The translations under genes and the position numbers were made by a program. From Bacillus sp. JCM 19058 (lineage in GTDB: Bacteria > Bacillota > Bacilli > Bacillales_H > Bacillaceae_D): a stretch of 33,401 nt of DNA. Within the stretch, counting starts at the first letter, position 1. Every line of letters begins with the position of its first letter. Positions 17,198-27,143 of this stretch are shown one piece after another. The notes below the pieces were generated by a model that worked only from the letters and a program-made list of their open reading frames with translations, was not told the DNA's origin and did no database searches. Location of the stretch: contig BAXO01000060.1 in the NCBI GenBank assembly GCA_001310555.1, positions 1 to 33,401 on the forward strand, read 5' to 3'.

Positions 17198-18042
17198 GCA
17201 AGGACAATGTTTTACTAACACGGAGTCGCGACCCGTTGCGACGCCTAAAAGTATTCGGCGCTTTAATCACCGCTTTGCTGTTTATTTTTCCGCTCGTCTG
17301 GATGATTTTTGTTTCGCTAAAGCCGTCCAATATGGCGACAACAAATCCACTGGAGTGGTTTTTACCGCCGTACACCATCGTTAATTACGTGGAAATTATT
17401 CAAGGAAGCGACGTGTTTCTCTGGCTTTGGAACAGCTTTATCGTCGGGATCATCACAACCTTCCTGACACTAATTATTACTTCTTTGGCTGCTTTCGCGA
17501 TTTCCAAAATGAAATTCCGTTACCGGCGTACGATTTTTATTTTCTTTCTTGCAGGTTTGATGGTTCCTGGGGAAGCAATGATTATTCCCTTGTACGAAAT
17601 TATCGGGAGCATGAATTTGCTGGATACGTATGCGGGTCTCATATTGCCGATGATTGCTGCTCCTCTTGGAGTGATCATATTAAAAAGCTTTTTTGACGGC
17701 GTTCCCGATGAATTGATGGAAAGCGCTCAAATTGATGGGTGCAGCTATTGGCGCCTCTACTGGAGTATTGTCTTACCATTAGCCAAACCGGCGATTGCGG
17801 CGATCGGGATTTTGACCTTTATCGGTTCTTGGAACAATTTTCTTTGGCCATTTTTGGCGATTGTTTCTGAAAGTCTGTATACTCTTCCTGTCGGAATTCC
17901 AATGTTTAACTCCGCCTATTCCGAATCGTATATTTTGCCGATGACGGTTAATGCTATTGCTTCCCTTCCTGTCATTATTGCCTTTCTCTTCTTTGAAAAG
18001 CAAATTGTCAAAGGAATAAGCTTTACGGGAATTAAAGGGTAG
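17194..18042 (+). CDS. Sugar ABC transporter permease, MalG/UgpE-type (importer A)
   Basis: The second membrane subunit of importer A is intact, 282 aa, with six predicted membrane helices. The EAA loop reads MESAQIDGCSYWRLYWSIVL, and the C-terminus FEKQIVKGISFTGIKG is the standard MalG-type ending. The start overlaps the upstream permease by 4 bases. No ATPase gene accompanies importer A. A strong terminator follows 8 bases after the stop codon, so the operon ends here and must borrow an ATPase, perhaps the one encoded at 26049-27143. Confidence 0.93.
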   Translation: MSKDNVLLTRSRDPLRRLKVFGALITALLFIFPLVWMIFVSLKPSNMATTNPLEWFLPPYTIVNYVEIIQGSDVFLWLWNSFIVGIITTFLTLIITSLAAFAISKMKFRYRRTIFIFFLAGLMVPGEAMIIPLYEIIGSMNLLDTYAGLILPMIAAPLGVIILKSFFDGVPDELMESAQIDGCSYWRLYWSIVLPLAKPAIAAIGILTFIGSWNNFLWPFLAIVSESLYTLPVGIPMFNSAYSESYILPMTVNAIASLPVIIAFLFFEKQIVKGISFTGIKG

Positions 18043-18050
18043 AAGGACGA

Positions 18051-18090
18051 AACCAAACATTATTCGAGAGAATAGTGTTTGGTTATTTTT
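18051..18090 (+). terminator. Strong intrinsic terminator of importer A operon
   Basis: AACCAAACATTATTC (18051-18065) pairs over its full 15 bases with GAATAGTGTTTGGTT (18070-18084), with one G-U pair and a GAGA tetraloop. TTATTTTT follows. Confidence 0.93.
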
Positions 18091-18273
18091 GAGTGTCAGA
18101 TCCGCACTAGATCAGTGATCATCGATTTCCACTACAATCGTTTGTCTGCTGCGCGCATGCTCTCTACAGTTCACCATTTCACAACACCAGCTTTTCGACG
18201 GGCCTTTCTAAATATCCTCGAATATTTTCAGCCGCTTACCGCCAAGCTATCAAGGAAAAGGTGGCGATATTAA

Positions 18274-19100
18274 ATGTTACGAGTAGGTGTAATGCTAGCG
18301 ATCGGAATTGTTATTTCTCAGGGAGCCGATCTCGGGGCACAATTGACCGAGCATCGTGAAGCCGCATTTGTACAGCAGCAGGATCCAAAAAACGAACCGC
18401 AGCCGGAAGGCGGATCAGAAGCTGAAAAGCGTAAGCCGGAAGCAACGTCAAACTATTTACTTAAGCAACAATTTCCGGAGACGATTTTTTTACGAGGACC
18501 AGCAAACGAGATGAAAATTGCGGTAACATTTGATGATGGACCGGATCCGCGGTTTACCCCGAAAATTCTTGACGTTTTAAAGGAAGAAGGAGCGAAAGGA
18601 ACCTTTTTTGTGATGGGAGCCAGAGCAAAAGGGCACCCCGAGCTAGTTAAGCGGATCGTGAGTGAAGGGCATGCAATCGGTAATCATACGTATTGGCATC
18701 CTAATCTGATCGAAATCTCTAGCGAACGAAGAGCACAGGAAATCAGCAATACCGAAAAAGAAATAGCGAACATTACTGGTGTTCATACAAGGCTGTTCAG
18801 AGCGCGTACGGCATACTAAATGAGGAGGTTGTCAAGCAAATCGCCGCGATGGATAATGTTATTATCGGCTGGTCGGTGGATTCTCTCGATTGGCGCCAAA
18901 ATCCAGCTGCAGAAACGACGGCTAACGTTCTCGGTAATATTCATCCGGGGGCTATCGTTCTTTTTCACGACGGTGGCGATTGGACGATGGATCTATCGGG
19001 AACTGTCACATCTTTACGTACGGTCATTCAGGAGATGAAGGCAAAAGGCTTTGAATTTGTCACTGTGCCTGAGCTGCTCTCAATTAAAGGAACAAGATAG
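18274..19100 (+). CDS. Membrane-anchored polysaccharide deacetylase (NodB domain), frame-interrupted
   Basis: This is a carbohydrate esterase family 4 enzyme that removes acetyl groups from GlcNAc/MurNAc polymers outside the cell, such as peptidoglycan. ATG 18274 follows AAAAGGTGG. An N-terminal hydrophobic helix (residues 4-20) anchors or exports it, then a Pro/Glu/Lys-rich linker leads to the NodB domain from about residue 75. Catalytic and metal residues are visible: D87/D88 in TFDDGPDP, H138 and H142 in HTYWHPN, and the RAPYG motif near residue 176, which is recovered by adding one C at 18801-18805. The repaired length is about 275 aa. No operon partner; a terminator follows. Confidence 0.88.
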
Positions 19101-19103
19101 CAA

Positions 19104-19139
19104 AAAAGAGCATGGAGAATCTCGTCTCCGAGCTCTTTT
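19104..19139. terminator. Bidirectional terminator after the deacetylase
   Basis: AAAAGAGC (19104-19111) pairs with GCTCTTTT (19132-19139), and inside it GGAGA pairs with TCTCC. The stem has T-rich flanks on both strands. It can serve the deacetylase (plus) and the LysR gene (minus), which converge here. Confidence 0.8.
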
Positions 19140-19238
19140 GCTCTAGCTTTCACTTTAGGCGGAGCATCGATTGGATAATATCCCCTCATGCATAAGCAGC
19201 TTTCGTCTCGAGCATTTCATGATATTTCGTAATGGTTA

Positions 19239-20090
19239 TTACAGTCCTTGAGCATTAAGCAGCTTTGCAAACGCTTCGTAAGCGGAGCTCGTATGCTTAT
19301 CCCTCCTTCTGATTAGCCCAGTCTCGATCAACCGGTAAGGCTCAGGAATCGTATGGATATGCAAACCTTCATAGGCACCTGTTATTACCGATCTTGGCAG
19401 TAGCGTAGCTGTAAGCCTCGCCTTTACACTGCTTAAAAGCGTTTCCAGCGAACTGATCTCGATGAAGTTTTGTAAGGCTATCCCTTCCTCCTTCATCCAT
19501 TGCTCCAGCCTTTTTCTGAACGGGCACCCCTTCGGTGCGACGGCCCACCTCTGCTGCAAAAGTGAAGATTCGTCCAAGCTCTTTTCTGACAGCAAAACTA
19601 TTTCATCCGTTTGTACGTAATCGATCGTCACGTTTGCCGCCGATAGCTCTCCAGCTACAAGCGCAGCATCGAGCTCATAGTTTTTTTAGGCTTTCAAGCA
19701 ATTGAACAGTATTTCCGGTCTCTAACCGCAGCGACACTTGTTCGTATTGCGACTGGTAAGAGGATATGAGGCTGATAAATTGGCCACACGTTACGGTTTC
19801 AACGAAACCGATTCGCAACGTTCCGCTCGGTGTTTTATTATCTTGCAAAACCTTGACCGATTCGTCCGCCATTTGCAAAATAGAATCTGCATATTGCCGG
19901 AAAATCAACCTTTCTCTGTGAGTTGTACTCCCTTTGGCTTTCGATAAAAAAGTAAGACACCTAATTCCTCCTCTAACCGGCGCAAACGCATTGTCACGTT
20001 AGACTGTACGTAATCGAGTTTTTCTGCGGCACGCGAAATACTGCCTTCTTCAGCAATTGCCTGGAATACTTTCAAGTCAGAAAGCTCCAT
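19239..20090 (-). CDS. LysR-family transcriptional regulator, frame-interrupted
   Basis: This regulator of about 283 aa has an N-terminal winged helix-turn-helix (MELSDLKVFQAIAEEGSISR, then AAEKLDYVQSNVTMRLRRLE) and a C-terminal effector-binding domain starting with GTLRIGFVET. Position 20090 is the ATG, with GGAGG upstream. One missing G near 19907-19911 (after QLTEKG) and one surplus base in T7 at 19681-19687 (plus-strand view) interrupt the frame. It is divergent from two small multidrug resistance genes, the classic arrangement for a LysR protein controlling its neighbour, with a T-N11-A type palindrome at 20103-20117 in the shared gap. The effector is unknown. Confidence 0.88.
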
Positions 20091-20102
20091 AATCTAACCT
20101 CC

Positions 20103-20117
20103 ATCAATAATATTGAT
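20103..20117. promoter_or_regulatory. LysR-type operator candidate
   Basis: ATCAATA-A-TATTGAT is a perfect 15-base palindrome that fits the T-N11-A LysR box. It lies 13 bases upstream of the LysR start and between the divergent genes, so it could serve autoregulation. Confidence 0.5.
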
Positions 20118-20136
20118 ATTCATATAATTAATAATC

Positions 20137-20165
20137 ATTATACAAGATGTAGAAATCGATGTATA
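20137..20165 (-). promoter_or_regulatory. Candidate promoter of the LysR gene
   Basis: On the minus strand TATACA (20160-20165) and TATAAT (20137-20142) are spaced 17 bases apart. The -10 box is perfect and the -35 box matches in four of six positions. Confidence 0.55.
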
Positions 20166-20261
20166 CTCGATATTAACGTATCCTTCGCCATTGCGGATTC
20201 AATTGCCGCTCTTACGTAGGATACCATACAAGTAAATTACAATAAATTGGAGGATACGGAA

Positions 20262-20584
20262 ATGGCTTATCTTTTTCTTGCATTGACAATTATTTCAGAA
20301 GTGATCGGCGCAGTGGCTAGCGCTATTCGGATGGATTTAAAAAACTCATACCAAGCGTCATGACACTCATTTTCATAATCGCTTCCTATTATTTCTTTGC
20401 CAAAAGCCTTCATTACGGAATGAACATTGGCATTGGCTATGCCATTTGGGCAGGAGTTGGGGTCATATTGGTAGCAGCCATCGGTTTAATCTTTTTAAAA
20501 GAGCGATTGACAAAAGTTCAAGCTATAGGGGTTATTTTTATTATAGGAGGAGTTGCCGTGTTAGAGCTCGGTGCACAGATTTGA
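20262..20584 (+). CDS. Small multidrug resistance (SMR) subunit 1, frame-interrupted
   Basis: This is a four-helix SMR transporter subunit (EmrE/EbrA family) that exports cationic compounds in exchange for protons. ATG 20262 follows TTGGAGG. The essential membrane Glu is E13 in LALTIISEVIGAV, and the conserved GMNIGIGYAIWAGVGV of helices 2-3 is clear. One base is missing between about 20318 and 20345; the repaired protein is about 107 aa, the usual SMR length. A second, related subunit follows 59 bases later, and paired SMR proteins commonly form a heterodimer. The divergent LysR gene is the likely regulator. Confidence 0.88.
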
Positions 20585-20643
20585 ACTAGAATAAGCTTTT
20601 AGAGAAACTCGGTTGGATTGATCTACATGAAAGGAATGAATGA

Positions 20644-20983
20644 ATGATGGCTTATGTATACTTGTTTATTGCTATTTTTTTGGAAGTTATTGCTGCTATT
20701 ACGACCCGCTTTACCGACAGCTTTACCGCACCGTTACCGACAGCTGTTACGGTTATTTTCGCAGTGTCGTCTTATTTTATTTTTTTCACTAAGCCTCAAG
20801 CGAGGGATGAACATTGGCATCGGTTACTCGATTTGGTCAGGAGTCGGAGTGTTAGCGGTAGCTCTCATCGGGGTCATGTTTCTTGACGATCGATTGACAG
20901 TGCTTCAGATCGGGGGGGTTCTACTAATCATCGGAGGGCTGGCGGCCGTTCAGCTCGGAGGCGAGACAGCGAGTGATGCCTGA
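20644..20983 (+). CDS. Small multidrug resistance (SMR) subunit 2, frame-interrupted
   Basis: This second SMR subunit has about 112 aa after removal of one surplus T in T7 (20780-20786). ATG 20644 has AAGGAA seven bases upstream; ATG 20647 is also possible. The membrane Glu is in LFIAIFLEVIAAI, and KRGMNIGIGYSIWSGVGVLA matches its partner closely. It probably pairs with subunit 1 as an asymmetric exporter. Between the two genes is only a short spacer with its own ribosome binding site. Confidence 0.88.
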
Positions 20984-21054
20984 TTCTCTAGCTGGGCGTA
21001 GATTTTTGCAGTCAAAAGTCATACACTGGTCGTATAAGGCAGGTGGTGGACGAC

Positions 21055-22196
21055 ATGCATTTGCTGTCAAAGCTGGCAGAGCGTATTGTTATTGAAATTA
21101 CAGATATGACAAAAGAGGAAGCGATCGTCGTTAATGAGGCCGGCATTATTGTTGCTGCAACAGAACAAAGCCGTGTCGGTCGCTTTCATGAAGGGGCTAA
21201 ACATGCGATCACGCAAAAGCAGATGCTCATTATCACAGAAAAGGATATGGTGAGGTTAGAAGGTGTCAAACCGGGAATTAATCTGCCAATCATGTTTCGC
21301 AATGAAGTCATCGGTGTGATTGGCATTACTGGTGCTCCGGAAAAAATCATCGGCTTTGGCGAATGGGTCAAACGTATGACCGAGCTAATGATTCAAGAAG
21401 CGGATGCTTCCGAACGACTGGAAGCAAAGTACCAAGGCTTGGAGTCGTTCGTTTATGGGTTGCTGCACACAGAACAACCGACGTCAGCTGACTACGAACA
21501 AGGCAGCATTCTTGGAATCGAGCTGGAGGTTGACAGATGCTGTGTACTGATTGAAGTAAAAACGGAAGAGCGTTTAGTTCAGGCAGATCCTTCGGTGGAG
21601 CGGGAAATCCTGCGACGGTTGCGTGAGTACTTTCCGAATGAAAGGGAGGATTTTATTGTCCGCTGGGGGACGATGCGCTTCCTTTTGCTTAAAGCTGTTC
21701 ATGAACACCATAGAAAGCAGCTGGCTACTGTTCTACAGCGATGCAAGCAAATGCTCGAAAAAAAACGGCAAGCTGCAATCGAGATTTGGCGTCGGCACGA
21801 TCGAACACCTTTCAACGGTAAAAAAAAGCTATCAAGCGGCTAAACGTGCTCTTAAGTACACATCAATCGCCGATGGGATGACATTTTACGATGAAATGCC
21901 GCTCGAAATGGCGCTTGAAGAAATTAGTGACGAAACAAAGTTGTTATTGATACAAACGTTTCTAAAAAATATAGCAAGAGAGCAAGAGCTTATCGAGACG
22001 CTGCAAATATTTTTTTGACAGTAATCGTTCATTGAAGGAAACAGCCAAGCGGCTACATATCCATATTAATACATTACATTACCGCCTAAAAAAAATCAAA
22101 AAGCTAACGGGTGCCGATCTTCATCAAACGAAAGGCTTGCTGGCGCTTTATACCGCCCTCTTATTTTATCATTCTAGGCGAGACGACCCGAGCTGA
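21055..22196 (+). CDS. cdaR: CdaR/PucR-type sugar diacid regulator, frame-interrupted
   Basis: This is a transcription activator of the CdaR family. It has an N-terminal diacid-recognition domain (LLSKLAERIVIEITDMTKEE; then GINLPIMFRNEVIGVIGITG), a middle GGDEF-like part and a C-terminal PucR-type helix-turn-helix (LKETAKRLHIHINTLHYRLK). ATG 21055 is chosen because AGGTGG (21041-21046) is 8 bases upstream; GTG 21043 or 21046 would overlap that site. One surplus A in A8 (21758-21765) and one surplus T in T7 (22010-22016) break the frame. The corrected length is about 379 aa. Known members respond to glucarate, galactarate or glycerate. Its target may be the downstream importer B or an unlinked operon. 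Confidence 0.85.
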
Positions 22197-22248
22197 ATAT
22201 GAAAAGTAGTTGAAGTCAACCGCTAGTGGTGATGCTTCAATCCTTCTC

Positions 22249-22277
22249 CGTCGCTGGAACGAGCGGCGTTTTTTTTT
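22249..22277 (+). terminator. Intrinsic terminator after cdaR
   Basis: CGTCGCT (22249-22255) pairs with AGCGGCG (22262-22268), with one G-U pair, across a 6-base loop, followed by nine T residues (22269-22277). It is about 50 bases after the cdaR stop codon. Confidence 0.85.
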
Positions 22278-22550
22278 GCGTTTGGTCCGATTTAGCGAAA
22301 AGGCGCTTTTTAAGAGGTGCGAATAAAGCATTTTCTAACTAGGCAGAGTTCTTGAAGGCAATCTTGAGAAGAAGGGGGAAGAAGCTTTTTTTACGTCTGT
22401 AAAATTTAATAACGATTTTTTTTAGTGAAAATATTAAATTTTAATTTTAAATCTATACAGCTGTTCATATACATAACAAGAGCGATTAGTTCTTTTTCTT
22501 CATAAGTACTCAAACGGAAGCTCTTGGACGGGACTTAAGTAGGGATAGAC

Positions 22551-22733
22551 ATGATTGCCGCAATAATCGCGAGAATGCGTAAGGAGGAGACCTTGCGGGA
22601 CCTGATGACAAAGCATCTGTATGGACAGGGGGCTACGAGCACGTTTGTCGCCGGAAATATTCAATCGTAGTAAACAACGATGTCCGGGCGATTGACTAAA
22701 TGCCGATTGTGGAGAACGGCTAGAAAGGGGAGT
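22551..22733 (+). other. Short coding-like stretch, possible gene relic
   Basis: From ATG 22551 a 39-aa frame runs to TAG 22668-22670 (MIAAIIARMRKEETLRDLMT, then KHLYGQGATSTFVAGNIQS). A one-base slip near 22665 opens VVNNDVRAID, a stop, then MPIVENG. An AAGGAGGAG sits inside the frame at 22579-22587. The composition is protein-like but I recognise no family. It could be a relic or a small gene with errors. The rest of 22278-22824 is AT-rich up to about 22480 and otherwise holds nothing I can assign. Confidence 0.22.
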
Positions 22734-22824
22734 GATTGCCGATTCGCAATAATTATGTCGCTAAGGTTATTTGAAATGAAAGAAAGTTTACTACCACGAC
22801 TATAACAACAAGGGGGAAAAAAAG

Positions 22825-24197
22825 GTGAAAAGGAATTATTATCTTATAGCATTACTCATGCTTTTAACCTTCGCTTTTGCTGCTTGCAGTAACGATGACG
22901 ATTCGAGTGCAGAAGAAACAGGAGAAAGCGAGGCGGATCCAGCAGCAGAGTCGCCTGCTGAAGAGGACGTCGTCAGAGTCTGGACGTATCCTGTGCACGG
23001 TGAATATGAAGGAGAGCTTGAAGAGCTCGTCAGGCAGTTTGAGGAGGAAAATGAGCATATTACGATTGAATATGAAGTTCTGTCATGGGCAGAAGGACCG
23101 CAAAAGTTTGACATTGCACTAAACTCGGGAAGCCCCCCTGATATTTATTTCGGCAGCCCACTTGGAAAATATGTTAGTACTGAATTGGCCGTTCCGATTG
23201 ATGATTTAGTCGACGTCGATTTGAGCCATTATAACGATGTAGCGATCGAAGGGATGAAGCTTGAGGCCAATTATACGGCCTACCGCTTTATATGTTTTTA
23301 CACGTATGGGGCGGAAATAAACAGTTATTGGAGGAGTACGGAATCGATTATGAAACGATTCAGACAGAGGGCTGGACGTGGGATGAGTTCAAGGAATTGG
23401 CGAGCATAGGCGAGCAAACAAATGCAGACGGCGACGAGCAGTACGGCTTTGTGTTTCAGGGAGATAATGAAGAGCTCTTAATGCATTTGGCAATGAACAA
23501 TGGTTTGCCTTACCGAATGACGGAGGATGGAATTACGTGGAACGATGAGAGGATTCTTGAGACGTTGACCTTTATTCGTGATTTGATCGATGATGGCATC
23601 ATGCCGCGCGAAACGGCTGCGATCGATCCGCATAAGCGAATGGAGCTGTATTATAATTATCAGGCATTATTTTTCGGAAGAGCGATTCCGTATTTTGATC
23701 CGACCGTGGCTAACCGAAACCAAGATATAGATGATGGCGTTGAGACAGGAGAAAAGCTCGATTTCGTTCTTTTACCGATTCCCCATCATGAAGGAGAAGA
23801 GCAAGTCGCTGTCGGCGGTTCGGAAGGGTATTTGCTCTTTACGCAAAGAGGTGCAAGTGAGGAGCATATCGCAAATAGCATGAAGGTGCTTGAGCATTTG
23901 ACTGGTGCCGATGCAGCCGGCATGGCCGCTTCCCAACTAGCTCTACCGATTATTCATGAGGAAGCCATTGGCAAATATGAGCTCCCATTAGCGGATTATA
24001 ATGAGGAAGCGGCAGAAATATTGGCGAGTCATGTATTGGCAAAAGCTGAAATTCCTTCTGAGCTGGCGACAAAGGATGATGAGTACCGAGCGGAGGTCGT
24101 CGTACCGACGTTCCAAGGGCTACTCGCCGGAGAATTAACGCCGGAAGAGGCATACGAAACATTAAAGACAAGAGGCGAGGCACTGGTAACGGATTAA
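22825..24197 (+). CDS. Sugar ABC transporter substrate-binding lipoprotein (importer B), frame-interrupted
   Basis: This family 1 extracellular solute-binding lipoprotein begins at GTG 22825, seven bases after GGGGG. The signal peptide ends in lipobox FAAC (Cys near residue 21), followed by an acidic Ser/Glu/Asp linker. The mature start VVRVWTYPVHGEYEGELEEL and later APPDIYFG-like SGSPPDIYFGSPLG fit CUT1 binding proteins. One missing base at 23283-23286 interrupts the frame; repaired, it reads YPLYMFLHVWGGNKQLLEEY and totals about 457 aa. The C-terminus LLAGELTPEEAYETLKTRGE is a normal helical end. Two permeases, an ATPase and a YesL-like protein follow in order. Confidence 0.9.
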
Positions 24198-24199
24198 AG

Positions 24200-24245
24200 G
24201 AAAGAGCGGTGGGGGTGTGAAAGCTCCTTCCGCTCACGCTCTTTC
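24200..24245 (+). promoter_or_regulatory. Intercistronic hairpin between binding protein and permease genes (importer B)
   Basis: GAAAGAGCG (24200-24208) pairs perfectly with CGCTCTTTC (24237-24245) around a large G-rich loop, with no T tract. It lies after the binding-protein stop and just before the permease ribosome binding site. Such hairpins commonly protect the upstream mRNA and keep the binding protein in excess. That role is inferred. Confidence 0.5.
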
Positions 24246-24261
24246 GGAGGAGTGATAAGGG

Positions 24262-25172
24262 ATGAGTGTGCACGTTGAACAAAACAAACTTGGTTTTCGC
24301 CAATTTGTTCGCGATTATGGCTGGTGCTATGTCTTTATTACTGTACCGGTGCTCGTATTTTTGTTATTTACCTTATTTCCAGTCGGCTATGCGTTAGTTA
24401 TGAGCTTTCAAGAATATCATGTGATGGGCTCGACTTGGATCGGTCTGGACAATTATCGGACGATGATTGCCGACGACGTCTTCTGGCGTTCGATGCGAAA
24501 TACGGTCATATTTACGGTTGGTACGGTCCCGGTGAACGTCGCCATCACATTATTTTTAGCTGTCTTGATTTTCCCAAGACATAAAAAAAAGCCAAACGTT
24601 TTTTTAAAGCGACATTATATTTACCGACCGTCGCTTCAGGAGTCACGATGTCACTCGTCTGGTTCTGGATTTATGATCCGACGAGAGCGGGACTGTTAAA
24701 TATGTTTCTCGGGTTGTTTGGGATCGATCATGTGATGTGGCTTGGCCAGAGCAGCACGGCTTTGTTTTCGCTTATTTTAATGACGTGGCTCACTGGACAT
24801 GGCGCGGGCGTTATACTCTATTTGGCAGCATTAGGGGGAATTCCACGCTCACTTTATGAAGCGGCGGAAATCGATCACGCCAGCGAATGGTCGAAATTTC
24901 GCAATGTGACCTGGCCTTTGCTCAAGCCGACGACGCTCTATTTGTTAGTTATGGGAATTATTACTTCCTTCCAAGTGTTTATGAGTATTTACTTGATGAC
25001 GCAAGGCGGCCCAAACTTTGCGACGACAACGATTGCCTACTTGATTTATACCCATGCGTTTGAGTTTTATAAATTTGGGCTCGCTGCAGCAGAATCATTC
25101 GTCCTTGGGGTCGTGATCATCATTGCTTCGGTCTTGCAATTCAAATTAATGGCTAGTGATGTTGAGTTTTGA
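24262..25172 (+). CDS. Sugar ABC transporter permease, MalF/UgpA-type (importer B), frame-interrupted
   Basis: This first membrane subunit of importer B begins at ATG 24262 after GGAGGAG. Six helices are predicted. The coupling loop reads YEAAEIDHASEWSKFRNVTW, and TQGGPNFATTTIAYLIYTHA follows. The frame is broken at the T run 24599-24605, where one T seems missing; repaired, the segment reads KATLYLPTVASGVTMSLVWF, normal for the family. Total about 303 aa. The next permease begins 17 bases after the stop. Confidence 0.9.
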
Positions 25173-25189
25173 GGAAGGGGGAAATTTGA

Positions 25190-26039
25190 ATGGCTAAGCT
25201 ACATTCGCATGAACGGAAAAAAGTCGTCTCACGAATCGTAAGCTATCTCATTCTTTTGTTTTGGATATTGATTACGATTATTCCTTTATATTGGATGTTT
25301 TCTTCATCATTAAAAGATACGGCGGCCTCGGCTTCGTTTCGGCCAGAGTGGTTCCCGGCTTCACCGAGCATCTCTACCTATATACGCTTTTTTTACGGAA
25401 ACGGATGCTTGGCGCTGGTTGTTTAACAGCCTACTCGTCGCCTCCATTATAACGGTCACGAACGTGCTCTTTTGCTCCTTGGCAGGTTATGCATTTGCGA
25501 AGCTGAAATTTCCTGGACGCAATACGATTTTCTGGCTGTTGTTAGGAACGATGATGATCCCGGCACAAGTAACGCTAATCCCGGTATATATTATGGTCGT
25601 CAATGTGTTCGGACTCGTCGACACTTATTTGGCGATTATGCTTCCGATGTTTGCAACCGTCGGTAATATATTTTTAATGAAGCAATACATGTCTACATTG
25701 CCATCGACGTTGATTCAGGCAGCGCGGATTGATGGCTGCAGTGAATTTCGTATATTTCGCAAAATTATCTTGCCGATTTCCAAGCCGGGCTTGGCGGTTT
25801 TGGCGATTTTCACCTTTGTAGCGACATGGAATGAATTTTTCTGGCCATTTCTCGTCACACAGACGAGTGCGATGCGGACGATCCAAATCGGCTTAGCCAG
25901 CTTTCGGTTTCAGGATGCAACCGATTTCGGTGCGATGATGGCTGGTTCGGTCGTGGCAGCTTTGCCGATGTTTATCCTATTTTTCGCATTGCAAAGGTAC
26001 TTCTTGCAAGGAATTACAATTGGGGCGATGAAAGGGTAG
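25190..26039 (+). CDS. Sugar ABC transporter permease, MalG/UgpE-type (importer B), frame-interrupted
   Basis: This second membrane subunit of importer B begins at ATG 25190 (GAAGGGGG upstream). It has six predicted helices, an EAA loop IQAARIDGCSEFRIFRKIIL and the standard C-terminus LQRYFLQGITIGAMKG. One surplus T in T7 (25388-25394) breaks the frame; corrected, the region reads YIRFFTETDAWRWLFNSLLV and the protein has about 282 aa. The ATPase gene begins 9 bases after the stop, so the set is transcribed as one operon. Confidence 0.9.
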
Positions 26040-26048
26040 GTGGGATGA

Positions 26049-27143
26049 GTGGCAACCATTCGGTTTGAGAGGCTGACAAAAACATTTACCGATAAGAAAC
26101 GGGGCGGCACCTTTGTCGCAGTTAACAATGCTGAGTTCGAAATTAGAGATAAGGAGTTTTTAGTATTTGTAGGACCATCAGGCTGTGGAAAAACAACTTC
26201 ATTGCGGATTATTGCCGGATTGGAGAAGCAGACGAGCGGGAATATTTATATTGACGGACAGCTCGTCAATCATGTTCATCCGAAGGATCGCGACATTGCT
26301 ATGGTCTTTCAGGATTATGCGCTCTATCCTCATATGACCATTAAGGAAAATATGAGTTTTGGATTGCACAATATGAAGGTTGAAAAGGGGAAAATTGAGG
26401 AAAAAGTTCTCGATGCTTCGCAAATTCTCGGATTAAGTGAGCTTCTTGACCGCAAGCCAAGAGAGTTAAGCGGCGGACAAAAGCAGCGTGTTGCTGTCGG
26501 GAGAGCAATCGTCCGCAATCCGAAGGTGTTCCTATTTGATGAGCCGCTATCGAATTTGGATGCCAAGCTCCGTGTGCAAATGCGGATCGAGCTGGCAGAG
26601 CTGCATCAAAGGCTTGGGGCAACGATTGTATATGTTACCCACGACCAGGTGGAAGCGATGACCCTCGGCGAAAGAATTGTCGTGATGAATCATGGGACGA
26701 TTCAGCAAATCGCTTCACCGCGAGAACTGTATAGCAATCCTGCGAATATGTTTGTCGCTGGCTTTATTGGATCGCCGGCAATGAATTTCCTCGATGCCAC
26801 GTTGACGTCAGCAAGGACGTTACAAGTGGCAGGTGGCGAATTGACGATACCGGAGCATTTAGCGAAGAAATACGAGGCTTATGTCGGCGAGACGGTCGTT
26901 TTCGGTATTCGGCCTGAGCATATGACAGAAGGGGCAAGCGAAGGGCAAAATCAATTGAAGGCAAAAGTGAAGGTGCTTGAGCATTTAGGAGGAGAAAATT
27001 TAATTTACTTTCAATTGGAGGATAAGCTTGCCATTGCGAAATGGTCGGGAGAGTCTTTCGTTTCCGCCGGAGAAGAAGTGGCTATTGCTTTCAACCTGGA
27101 TCGCATGCATTTATTCGATAAGAAGACAGAGGAGCGAATATAA
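26049..27143 (+). CDS. Sugar ABC transporter ATP-binding protein (MsmX/UgpC-type)
   Basis: This 364-aa CUT1-type ATPase is intact. It has Walker A GPSGCGKTT, Q-loop MVFQDYALYPHM, signature LSGGQKQRVAVGRAI, Walker B/D-loop VFLFDEPLSNLDAKLR and switch His YVTHDQVEAMTLG. A C-terminal TOBE-like regulatory domain begins near residue 240 (FGIRPEHM). The start is GTG 26049 (GGTGGGATGA upstream). Because it is the only sugar-type ATPase in the window and MsmX-like ATPases are known to serve several importers, it may also energise importers A and C. That sharing is an inference. Confidence 0.93.
   Translation: MATIRFERLTKTFTDKKRGGTFVAVNNAEFEIRDKEFLVFVGPSGCGKTTSLRIIAGLEKQTSGNIYIDGQLVNHVHPKDRDIAMVFQDYALYPHMTIKENMSFGLHNMKVEKGKIEEKVLDASQILGLSELLDRKPRELSGGQKQRVAVGRAIVRNPKVFLFDEPLSNLDAKLRVQMRIELAELHQRLGATIVYVTHDQVEAMTLGERIVVMNHGTIQQIASPRELYSNPANMFVAGFIGSPAMNFLDATLTSARTLQVAGGELTIPEHLAKKYEAYVGETVVFGIRPEHMTEGASEGQNQLKAKVKVLEHLGGENLIYFQLEDKLAIAKWSGESFVSAGEEVAIAFNLDRMHLFDKKTEERI

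Noticed and set aside
18079..18273. Open frame between importer A and the deacetylase
   Set aside because: It begins inside the terminator hairpin, has no ribosome binding site, and its basic, mixed sequence resembles no protein family.
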